Shown here: in pieces, positions 11,207-21,094 of the stretch | Layout: each line of letters starts with the position of its first letter | Numbering within the stretch: position 1 is the first letter of the stretch | Assembly: GCA_027924645.1 (NCBI GenBank) | Contig: BSBN01000495.1 | Span: 1,823,501 to 1,887,500 of the forward strand | From: Cunninghamia lanceolata | Lineage: Eukaryota > Streptophyta > Pinopsida > Cupressales > Cupressaceae | Direction of reading: 5' to 3' | Length of the DNA stretch: 64,000 bases | Made by a program: the position numbers and the translations under genes | The notes under the pieces: model-generated | Told to the model about the DNA's origin: nothing | The model's database searches: none | What the model saw: only the letters and a program-made list of their open reading frames with translations

Positions 11207-12287
11207 TTCCCCAAAGTCTTTATACTATGACCACAAATAGAAAACTATTCTTTCACAAGCATCTCACTCTCTAAGTCAACAAGCTGTTACCACAATAGTA
11301 AGATAATTCTTTCACAAACAATAACCATCGTTAAGGGTATTATGTAGTTCTAAAAGGATGAGTTTTAAATATTCTAAATTCATTCTAATTCCAAAGTATT
11401 TAATAAGATTATGGCCTAGAGTGATTGCCCTGTCACTTCAAAACACTACATATCTCTATTCCTCGAGCTTTCTTATGCCTTTCGATATTTTTCCTCTATT
11501 TTGGACTATCAATTGCTATTGGCCTTCACATGAATTCCTTGGACATGATCTATATTTACTTGTTTAATCTGACAAAAGCCTTCACTCTCCATGATCTTTG
11601 TTCCCATTTTTGGCTTTCCTGACCCATGCTCACTATTTGTCCTTCCTCCTATTTTTTTAACTTCTCACTATTTTTGTTTTTCTTTCCCAAGGGGAAAACA
11701 CACTTCCTCCAAACTGCTATGCTCTTGCTGGTTCCATTTTTTTGTCTACTTAGACTACTACAGAAGTAAGAAAACAAAAACACTAATAAAATCTAGAATC
11801 TTGTTTGTTTTTGAATTCAAAAAAGAGTTGCCATCTCTGTGTCTGGACATACACATGCTCCCATCATGGTCCCCATGCAAAATTGCCACCAGAAAACCAA
11901 ATGTAACTATTTCTTTTCTGCTAACATTGCTGGACAGGTTGACCTTTTCTCCTAACATTTTTCTTTCATTATGGTGAGAATGAAAATGTAGGAAAGTTAT
12001 CTCGAGTACAATATAATAGCCCCAGAATTAACATAATTGAATCTTTTTTTCTCTCCCTCTTGTGAATTTCTGGGTGTGTCCCCTCTAAATTATAAAACAA
12101 ATTCATTACAAGGTAACTTTTTAAAGTGTGAGTTCTCATCAAACTTAGCCACAAGCCTCAAAAGGCTTCAAGGAACAAGGAAAATGAAACCCAAACATAA
12201 ACACCAAACCTAAAATTTGGATATGATGATCCCAGAAACAATACTAAAGCAACTAAACAATTTTGAGGTGTCGATGCTCCTACATCA

Positions 12288-13122
12288 GGCTCCTCAAGTG
12301 AGATGTTTGTAAGCATAGCTCACAAATGGATTTGGGTAGTAGAACTACCCTTTCAAGCTATAGCAACTTGTAGCATATTCAAATGCTTGGACTCAGTAAT
12401 CTGTAACCATCTACTTCTTTCTCTTTTTCCAGCATGTGGCTAAAATAGATCTTGCATACTATGACAAAATGAATTCATCCTCTTCGAGACCACTTGTGGA
12501 TCCATGTCCACCATGCATTAAACTTCTCTACCTTTACCTCCTACTTGTTGGCTTCCTGTTATGACAACCCAGCATAAGGCTTAACTCCTCTTGATTCATC
12601 CTCCTCCACCTAGAAATTCTCTCATTACACTCCATCTCATCCTCTACAACCTCCTTTCCCATCTCAATAAACAATTTTCAGCTTCAATATAAACATGAAC
12701 AAAATCAGACAAAATAACATAGGTATGTGAAACATGATTTGCTTCCAATTCTGGCAGTGCACATTCATGGAAATCAATTGTATCTACATCAAAGGACTTT
12801 GAAAACACATGTACCCCATATCTTCTACTGCAATATGTGTTTCACCTTTTGTCAACTCAATCCATTCCTTTTTCATGGATGCAATTTGTAGTAATAGGTC
12901 ATCTTCATCATCTTGTTTGGCTACCCCTTCACGCTACCCATGAGGCATTTCATCCATATGTTCATCTTGATAGTTCTATTCCAAACTTTATAGTAGTTCT
13001 ATGTTCTTCATGGGACCATCCTGTACTGTTGTCCCAATATCACATGCACTTATTTGAACACCTTCTTTCCACTATCCTACATGCAAATCAGTACTGTCTT
13101 CATCCTTGTACAACTCATAAAA
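12288..13122 (-). other. 3' non-coding interior of element E
   Basis: On the minus strand this follows the protease and should hold RT in an autonomous gypsy element. I see no RT, RNase H or integrase motif in any frame, only stop-rich sequence. The frame at 12837-13154 on the + strand is a shadow. Confidence 0.6.
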
Positions 13123-14813
13123 TTAAAGAAATTCCTCCTTGGTTGCTACTGTGACTTCTTTTTTGTCTCTACCATTTACAAACTCCTCCACACTCACTAA
13201 CATCACCTTACTACTGTTGCTACTACCATTGTCCTCCTTTGTTTCTTGCAAAGGCAACAAGGTATGTTTGACACCATCCTTCTCAGAAGTATAAGTATTG
13301 ATTCTACCATCATGTATAGCATTCTGATCAAATTGCCAAGGTCTACCAAGTAACACGTGACACACATCCATAGGCATGATATTACATATAATGCTATCCT
13401 TATAATTCCCTATTTGAAATTCAACCAAAACTTACTCATCTACCAATAACTGGTGCCCCTTTTGCAACCAATAAACTCTATAAGGTGTAGGATGCTTAGT
13501 TTTCTCAAGTCCTAACTTATCCACCATTTCAATAGACACAATGTTACCTATACTACCACTATCAATAATAAGTTTGCAACACTTACCTGTTTCCTTGCAT
13601 TTCATTCTAAATAGAGCTCTCCTTTGCATAGGTTCATGGTTCTATTTCGGTGGCTTCAACAACACTCTTTTGAACATCAATGACTCTCCTGAACCAGGTT
13701 CCTCCATGTGATGAGAAGGTGAGCCCACACTTTCCTAGTCTACTTACACAATCTGATTACTCCTTTCAGGGCTTGTGTGACCTTGTACGTATTCATGACA
13801 CTCCCAACCTTTGTGCCCATACTTATTGCACTTAAAACATTTACCAAAGAGAACTCTTCATCTTCCTTAATAACCTCCTCTTTCAGATGGCCTCCCTCCT
13901 TTGTTTTGGAAACCTCATCTTTCTAGATTGGTTGTCCCACTAGAACTACTTGCCCCTTCATCTTGATAGTGTTGCTGTCCTCTTCCAGACTACTATACTC
14001 TTCCACTATGATCTCTTCCTTTACCACTACTTTGCTGACTTTTCTTTCTTGCAAGATTCTCCTCTACTTTGATAGCATATTGATAGGCTTCCTCAAGTGA
14101 TCTTGGGGACAATAAGCACAACTCATCTAGTAAACTATATCTCAAACCATTAAGGTATCTATTTACCTTTTTCATATCCTCTTCACTATGGCCTGATCGA
14201 ATGACCAGCTTGTAGAACTCTTTCATGTATTATTTCACCAAAATGTCCTTTTGTTTGATATTTTGCATATATCCTTATAAAAAGATTAGTTTGATAATCT
14301 CCTAGAAGAAATTTTTCCTTCAACATGGCAACCATCTAATCCCATGAAGTAGTCTTTTCTTTATTCCTCTTTCATCTCTCCAATTGGACAGTCCCACCAC
14401 ATTGCAACATGACCTTTGAGTCTTGTGCATGCAAATTTGACTCTCTTTTCTTCCAGTACACCCTCATACTTGAAGTATTTGTCAAGATCATTTATCCAAT
14501 CAATGAGCTCCTTAGCATTGAGGCTTCCTGAATAAATAGACACTTCAATTTTTGGCCTTGCTCCCACATTCAAGACTAATCTTATCAATCTCTCAAATCC
14601 TTTAGCTTCTTCACCTTGAACTACCTCTTCTTTGGCTTGCTAATCCTCTTCTTCATTACCACTTACATCTCCAGTAGGTATTCCTCTCCTCACTGCCTGC
14701 TCCATGAGCTCCATTCTTGCTATTAGGCTCTGCAACAATTTAAGAACCCCTTCATCTAGGCCTCTTTTGATACCTCCTCAACTTCTTCCTCTCGGCATTT
14801 TTCTGGGTAGCAT
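13123..14813 (-). pseudogene. gag-pro: Gag-protease of element E, frameshifted and interrupted
   Basis: Starts at the minus-strand ATG at 14813, 53 bases after the PBS. The Gag capsid piece at 14588-14361 carries the Retrotrans_gag signature (KELIDWINDLDKYF, then GHVAMWWD). A frameshift lies between 14361 and 14226. The second half of Gag (YKLVIRSGHSEEDMKK) is followed by a CCHC knuckle C-FK-C-NKYG-H-KGWE-C at 13798-13840. The protease follows with IIDSGS at about 13552-13566 and the closing LLGRPWQFD motif near 13340. Several stops interrupt it, for example at 13429-13431. Domain order matches the open 588-codon ORF of element D. Confidence 0.85.
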
Positions 14814-14865
14814 CTTTGCCCAACTGTACCTAGCTCAATCTCCTACTCGACCTAGTCACTTCTGT

Positions 14866-14877
14866 GCTCTGATACCA
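14866..14877 (-). promoter_or_regulatory. Primer-binding site of element E (minus strand, tRNA-iMet type)
   Basis: GCTCTGATACCA on the + strand is TGGTATCAGAGC on the minus strand. It lies three bases from the LTR start at 14881. A decayed second copy (CTCTAATACCA) at about 14910, and CTCTGATACA near 9468, lie inside the LTRs and are part of the repeat. Confidence 0.9.
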
Positions 14878-14880
14878 AAA

Positions 14881-16333
14881 TGATGGCACACTCACACACC
14901 TACTCTCTAATACCAAAATTTGGTGACAAGTGGTTTCAATTTCTTAGGAACAATCCAGTTCCACACTCTGCTAAAATTACAATGATACATTCATAGTAAA
15001 ATGAATTACCAAATGACAACCACTACATTTTATGTTTAAGAAATAGAGATCTAGTGATAAAAAGAGGAGACAATCTACACCACTATCTACACTCAATTGG
15101 AGGACATACTGTTAGATTTCCAATGTATACAAAATGGAGGAATCTATCAACCAAGACTAAATCATACTTCATTCAAGTAATTGTAGATATGTAAACAGAA
15201 ACTTCATTCCCAAACTTCATTCAATTAAATGTAAAGATGAAAATAGAAACTTCGTTCCCCAAAGTTTTTATACTATGACCACAAATAGAAAACTATTCTT
15301 TCACAAGCATCTCACTCTCCAAGTCAACAAGTTGTTACCACAACAGTAAGACTATTCTTTCTCAAAAAAAAACCCTCGTTAAGGGTATTATGTAGTTCCA
15401 GAAGAATGAGTTTTAAATTTTCTAAATTCATTCTAATTCACAAGTACTAAATAAGATTATGGCTTAGAATGACTGCCCTTCCACTTCAGAACATTGCATA
15501 TCTCTGTTCCTTGAGCCTTCTTATGTCTTTTGATCTTTTTCCTCTGTTTTGGACTATCAATTGCTATTGGCCTTCACAAGAATTCCTTGGACATGCTCTA
15601 TATTTGCTTGTTTAATATGACAGAAACCTTCGCTCTCCATGATATATGTTCCAATTTTTGGCTTTCTTGACCCATGCTAACTATTTTTCCTTCCTCCTTT
15701 TTTAAACTTCTCACTATTTTTGTTTTTCTTTCCCAAGCGGAAAACACACTTCCTCCAAACTGCTAGACTCTTGCTGGATCCATTTTTTTTCTACCTAGAC
15801 CACTATAGAAGAAAAAAAAAAAAACACACTAATAAAATCTAGAATCTTGTTGGTTTTCAAATTCAAAAAAGAGTTGCCATCTTTGTGTCTAGACATACAC
15901 ATGCTCCCATCACAGTCCCCATGCAAAACTGCCTCCAGAAAACCAAATGTAACTGTTTCTTTTCTATTAACATTGCCAGAGAGGTTAACTTTTTCTGTTA
16001 ACTTTTTTATTTCATTATGGTGAGAATGAAAATACAGGAAAATTGTATCGACTACAATGCAACTGTCCCAAAATTAACATAACTGAAACTTTTTTTCTCT
16101 CGCTCTTGTGAATTTTTGGGTGTGTCCCCTCCAAAAAATAAAACAAATTCATTACAAGGTAACTTTTTAAATTGTGAGTTCTTTTCAAACTTAGCCACAA
16201 GCCTTAAAAGGCTTCAAGGTTCAAGGAAAATGAAACCCAAACATAAACAACAAACCCAAAATTCAAATACCATGATCCCAAAACCAATAGCAAAGCAACT
16301 AAAAGATTCTAAGGTGTCGATGCTCCTACATCA
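14881..16333 (-). repeat. 5' LTR of element E (right copy, 1453 bp)
   Basis: Starts TGATGGCACACTC and ends GATGCTCCTACATCA. It matches the left LTR over its full length with many substitutions and small indels, so the element is old. The short frames at 16015-16200 and 16116-16487 are shadows or cross its edge. Confidence 0.88.
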
Positions 16334-17640
16334 TATGCAATGCATATTCTCTTCCTTAGTCATGCCTCTCCACCTCTATGTAACCACAAAACCACCACCA
16401 GTGGCCAAAAATGGGAACCAACCACCCAAGTTCCACCTTGACATGCCTTGTTGGAATTTTTCTTACACAAACAGGTATTTTTATTAAATTAGCACAACGT
16501 TTCCATATGATATCTAAATTTTGACTTCCAATATGCATTGAAAAGATCTCTCTCCTCTCCTCACAATAGTATAGGTTTTTTTTATATTTTTCATTAAGTA
16601 CATTAGATGTTTGAATTTCAAGCTCTGTTTTGCATGTTTTTTTATTATAAGCATAAATTTTGTATACAAAATCAAATTTTATTAATTTTTGAAATTCACC
16701 AAAAACATCACAAGGAATCTAATGGTAATCTCTAATTTTCTATTTGATAAGGTTAGTTTCTATTTTTAGGGATTTAGCTTTTAATGTTGATTCTGTTTAG
16801 GTGAAGTTATTATCATGTGATGAAGACAAAATTCTTCAAACTGGTAATGCCTTTTTATGTAGTTTTAATTTTAGAGATTAAAATTTTAAAACTTCATTCA
16901 TATCTATTTCTTAAATGAAATCTTTTTTTGTTTCTTGTTGTTGTTATTGTTGTTGTTGTTGTTGTTGTTGTGTGTGTGTGTGTGTGTGAATGAAAAGAGG
17001 ACTCTACTCTATTCTAGTTCACTCTAATATTAAACTAATTTATAAATTAGATCAACACTTCCTAGGATTAATCTAAATCTTACAAATATAGACTAAACAT
17101 CGATGATTTCAAAAAAAAAAATTAGAAAGTAGAATGAAACATAAAATAAAAATTGATACTGAAATTTGGGAGAGTCTGCAAAGGATGTTAGCACATTGTA
17201 TGGACATCTATTCTCTATTCTATCATTTGTATGGTCCAATGTAGATAACATGGTCTAACATTTGCAATTTGTACTTTTCTAGTGAGCTTGTGTTCTACCT
17301 ATGTGATCTTGAAATCAACTTGTACAACAAAATAGATGGAAAAAAGAAGCATAATATTGAGTAGGAAAATAAATTAAATTAGATATAAATGATCAAATCA
17401 ACATAAATGACAGATTAAACCACTTGCAAACCTATATGCATTTGATTCCCTCCAAATTACCTACTTTTGATAAGACTAAAAAGAAGTTTGAGATTACTAA
17501 GGAGCTTTCTAGGAATGGTCAAACCCCTGCTTTGATCTTCTAACCTCCACAAGTAGTCAAATGATAAAGATGTTGATAGAAAGTGTGTGTAACTATCCTA
17601 AGTTTGTCTAGGATTAGATATGTAGTGACAAAAGTGGTCC
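16334..17640. other. AT-rich spacer right of element E
   Basis: No gene is seen. The stretch is AT-rich and holds one microsatellite, listed separately. Confidence 0.6.
16935..16988. repeat. Compound microsatellite (TTG)n(TG)n
   Basis: About twelve TTG/TTA units with one interruption run directly into about ten TG units. Confidence 0.95.
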
Positions 17641-17699
17641 TAGGAGCACCTCCCTACTCTGCGAGGATGACACTAGGCCTAGGCAAATAACAAAAATGG

Positions 17700-17870
17700 T
17701 AAACAAGAAGTGGGATCAAATAAATGGATGGGGGTTTTGCAAGAGTGACAAATTCAAGGGAGTGCTCAATGGAGAGGCAAAGATTCACCATGGTTTTTCT
17801 TCGAGTAATTTCTTGGAAACTTAATGATGTGGGAGCATCTGGGTCCACAAGCAATCCTCATTAACCAAAA
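17700..17870 (+). pseudogene. Possible fragment of a LINE endonuclease start
   Basis: Near 17792 the + strand reads VFLRVISWKLNDVGAS, which resembles the ISWNxxGLGAP start of plant LINE ORF2 endonuclease. The match is short and the flanks are stop-rich, so this is only a suggestion. Confidence 0.25.
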
Positions 17871-18085
17871 AAAAATTCTTTCTTTCTTGCTTGTTTGCTT
17901 CCTTCTTGTTTTGCTGTAGGAGTTGATGATCAAATTTATAGAGAATTTACTAAGGAATCAAGGCCATGTGTTAACTTCATCTTGATGAAGATCCAAATGG
18001 GTGCTCACATTTCAAATTTGGCAAAGATTTGAGCTAAATTGGACTAGTTAAGCAAATGCGGAACTTTCAGTGTCAACAGGATATG

Positions 18086-18839
18086 TGTAACGACCCTTGA
18101 AATCCTGAAAATCTATGTGATGATGTCATCTTGTTACAAATAAAATTGGGTTTCCAAAATTCTAAGTTTTGTGAGATTTTGAAGAAAATTGAACAAGTTA
18201 TGCTTGTGTTGAACTTTATTCTTCAACAGGATATGCAGAACTTTGGCCTACAACTGCATATATGTAGTAGACCCAATTTTTTTTGTAATACCATGTTGAC
18301 CCAATTTTTCCTGCAATATCATGTTGGGTCACTTTTTCCCGCAATATCAGGTTGATCCACTTTTTCCCACAATATTATGTTGACCTAGTTTTTTCTGCAA
18401 TATCATGTTGGGTCACTTTCTTTCGCTGCACTGCCTGAAAGCACCTGGAAAGTGACAAAATTAGTTTTTGACCACCTGTATGGCTGGTGCCAGAGACATT
18501 TAATGATTGATACAGGTCCCATTCATGTGATGATTGTGGTGGCCACCGTAAATGCCTAGAAGTAGGGGAATTTCACACCAAAAGAGGTTGACTTCTCCAT
18601 AGTGAATTTTTTGACTTTTGTTGTAGCTCGTTCTACAAATTTAAGATTTGGAGGAAGTATGATTTGACTATTGGAATGATTGTAAGGCTTGGGCCAAGGC
18701 ATGTGAAGGCCCTTGTACTCCTGTTGTAATGTTTTTTATTGCACATGAATAAAGAGTTTACTATTTCATTGTTGTGTGTTGTTCATTTTGCTTCTTGGTT
18801 TAGTAGATTGTCAAAGCCCCTGGACCTTGATTTATATCA
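18086..18839 (+). repeat. 5' LTR of gypsy element G
   Basis: Starts TGTAACGACCC, a common start for gypsy LTRs, and ends TATATCA two bases before a decayed PBS. The 3' copy is not present in the window, so the left edge is uncertain. A stretch just upstream (about 18006-18085) resembles 18140-18232, both ending TCAACAGGATATG, so part of the true LTR may lie further left. Confidence 0.6.
18270..18429 (+). repeat. 28-bp minisatellite in the element G LTR (5.7 copies)
   Basis: Exact 28-base units start at 18270, 18298, 18326, 18354 and 18382, with a partial sixth at 18410. The consensus is close to GACCCACTTTTTCCTGCAATATCATGTT. The period never changes although the bases vary. Confidence 0.9.
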
Positions 18840-18841
18840 AG

Positions 18842-18853
18842 TGGTATTGAAGC
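18842..18853 (+). promoter_or_regulatory. Decayed primer-binding site of element G
   Basis: TGGTATTGAAGC differs from TGGTATCAGAGC at two adjacent positions. It lies between the LTR end and the Gag start. Confidence 0.65.
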
Positions 18854-18962
18854 TTAGGTTTGGAATTCCTTGAGGCTATGGGATTGTTGTGCAAGGGACT
18901 ATGAGGAGATTTTTGTAGGCAGAGTGAAGAGAAAAACCTATAACTGCAGAGGGTCTGTAGAC

Positions 18963-20720
18963 ATGGCACACCAACCAAGAGGAAGAAGAGGAGCTGCTCC
19001 AAGAGCTAGAAATGCAACATTTGTAGAGATGCTAAGAGACATCATAGCTAGGATGGATTCAATGGAATGAACACAATGCACAAGAGTACCTATAGAGGAT
19101 GTGAGTGATAATGAGGAAGAAGTCAGTGAAGAAAAATAAGAAGAAGGAGAAGACAAATATGAAAGGAGGCTTCTGAGTACAATGACAAAGATTGCCAATA
19201 AACCCCATATAGAGTTACGTAGTTACAGTGGTATTTTAGAACCAGATGAGTTGATAGACTGGATTTTAGAGATAGAAAAATATTTTGAGTTGGAATCTAT
19301 TGAAGATCCTAAGAGGGTAAAACTTATTGTTGTAAAGCTTAAGGGACATGCATCTCTGTGGTGGGATCATGTGCAAATTGAGAGACAAAGAAAAGGAAAG
19401 GAAAAGATTAAAACTTGGGAGAGGATGTTAACTAACTTGAAGGAGAAATTTATGCCTGTAGACAATCAGATCACCATGTTTAAGATTCTACAAAACCTGA
19501 AGTAGAGGGAGCAAAGTGTACAAGACTATACTATTCAGAGTTTTACAAACTGAACATTAGGGCTGGTCACATTGAAGATGGTACTGAGAAGGTCTCCAGG
19601 TATGTAAATGGTTTCATTATTCTAACAAAGATGAAACTAGCATGGTTTGAATTACCAGCATACAATAAGCCTATCAAGTTGCAATGAAGGAAGAAGAAAT
19701 GATCTCTAGAAGGAAAAATAGCTCTAAGGTAAGAGGTAAATCCTCCAAAGGAAGAGGGAAGTCAAATCCTAGATGTGGTTCTTAGGATAAGCAAGGAGAA
19801 ACAAGTTCTTCTTATATCAGTACCCAAGGAGGTAGAGGAAGGGGTGATTACTCCTGAGGTAGAGGAAATTTGGGAAGAGGAAGAGGATTTAGTGGAACAT
19901 GTTTCTAGTGTGGATAGGCTAGACATAGGGCATTTGAATGTCCTCAAGTACAATAGAGTAGTGGCAAAGGAAAAGAGACTAGAGTCCATATAGCACAAGC
20001 TAAGGAGGAGAGTGTGGCAAGTGTAGTCTCACCAAAATTTGGAGAAGAACCTAAGGATGGAGAATCCATGATGTTGAGGAAAGTTCTTCTAACACTAGAA
20101 AAGGTACAAGAGGAATCAGAACAACAAAGAAATCTATTTAGAACTAGATGTAAGTTTGGAGGAAAATGCTGCAAAGTTATTATGGACAACGACAACACTG
20201 ACAACTTAGTGTCATAAGACATGGTGGAGAAGCTAAAATTGAAGAGGTTGAAACACACAACTCCCTAAAAGGTTTCTTGGCTGCAAAAGGGACATCAGTT
20301 ATTGGTAAGTGAACAATGCCTTGTTAAATTTCACTTTGGGAATTGCAAAGATGAGATAATGTGTGATGTTATGCTAATGGATCCATGCCACATTCTATTA
20401 GGCACATCTTGGCAATATGATAAGCAAACCATTCATGATGGCAAGAGTAATTGTATTAAAATCAAGAAGGATCGGCTTGAGTATGTGTTGAAGCCTTTCA
20501 AGGATAAGAATGAGGAAGTTGAGAAAACCAATAGGGTTTGTCTAGTGACTGGAAAATAGTTCCTAAAGGAAATTAGAAAGGAGAAGTTATGTCATGCCTT
20601 CCTAGCTCAAGTTGCAGAAATTATGACAGCAAAGAAAGGGGCAAAAGTTCCCACAGAAGTCCAAGAAATTATGAATGAATTCAACAACATTCTTGTAAGA
20701 ATCACTAATTGAATCAAGCC
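18963..20720 (+). pseudogene. gag-pol: Gag-protease and possible start of pol of gypsy element G, decayed
   Basis: The Gag starts MAHQPRGRRGAAPRAR at 18963. In-frame stops lie at 19068, about 19137 and 19503, and frameshifts follow. The capsid domain is clear (DELIDWILEIEKYF, then GHASLWWDH, 19180-19505). The CCHC knuckle near 19900 is broken. The protease active site, expected to be D-T/S-G, reads MDNDNTDNLVS near 20182, so the catalytic triad is lost. LGTSWQYDKQ near 20400 replaces LLGRPWQFD. After the protease, VPTEVQEIMNEFNNIL (about 20650-20697) looks like the linker that precedes RT in autonomous gypsy pol. The element then ends, so RT is missing. Confidence 0.8.
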
Positions 20721-20957
20721 ACCAGGATCACCTGCAAAACCTAGGATTAACCTTCTACAAGAGAAAAAAGAAAAGAATATGAATTTGCACAATATTGGAT
20801 GCAATAATGAAATTGGATTAATGAATTACATGTGAGAACTTGCTTTTATATTTGCTAGTAAGAAAACACTAATATGACTTAAGAATAACCTAAGACTATT
20901 AAAATTAGCCCTAAGTCAACTTAATAAAGTGTAATTGAATATTTAATTACACCAACA
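20700..20957 (-). repeat. Possible copia LTR fragment or solo LTR, minus strand
   Basis: Read on the minus strand it starts TGTTGGTGTAATTAAATATTC, a common copia LTR start. This follows a G run (CTTATGCGGGG) that would serve as polypurine tract, and a TATATAAAAG-like box lies about 105 bases further. Its far end and any target duplication could not be fixed. It sits at the junction where elements G and H are both cut off. Confidence 0.3.
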
Positions 20958-21094
20958 CCCCGCATAAGTGCAACTTAGGGAGAAATGAAAAACATGCAAC
21001 TAATGCAAGAATGAGTCCTAGCTACAAGGCCATGTAAGGTACCCATGTACAACAGGAATCTCTCATAAAGTGGAGAAAAAGGAGAAAAACCCAG

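Larger units (their letters stand above)
9446..12287 (-). repeat. 3' LTR of element E (left copy), split by an insertion
   Basis: 9446-9832 matches the start of the right LTR (14881 onward) and 11220-12287 matches its remainder to 16333. Removing the insert and its duplicated target leaves about 1455 bp, against 1453 bp for the right copy. On the minus strand it is preceded by TTGAGGAGCC, which lines up with the PPT of element D (TTGGGGAGTA). Short frames in it (11358-11977) are not genes. Confidence 0.88.
9446..16333 (-). mobile_element. Element E: Gag-Pro-only gypsy-type LTR retrotransposon, minus strand
   Basis: Two LTR copies flank an interior of about 2.6 kb (12288-14880). LTR ends are TGATG...CATCA, a perfect 5-bp terminal inverted repeat. 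The PBS on the minus strand (14866-14877) and minus-strand Gag/protease fix orientation. No RT, RNase H or integrase motif is found between the protease and the 3' LTR (12288-13122), so the element is non-autonomous. The flanking pentamers (GATGT and TATGC) agree at only three of five positions, so the target duplication is lost or my boundary is off slightly. It resembles element D in content, LTR length, PPT and LTR tip, but is much older. Confidence 0.85.

Noticed and set aside
13123..14588. An isolated host aspartic protease gene
   Set aside because: The Gag capsid and zinc knuckle upstream, the PBS and flanking LTRs show it is the protease of element E.
19762..20258. Minus-strand frames across the Gag-Pro of element G
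   Set aside because: They are antisense shadows of the + strand Gag-protease relic.
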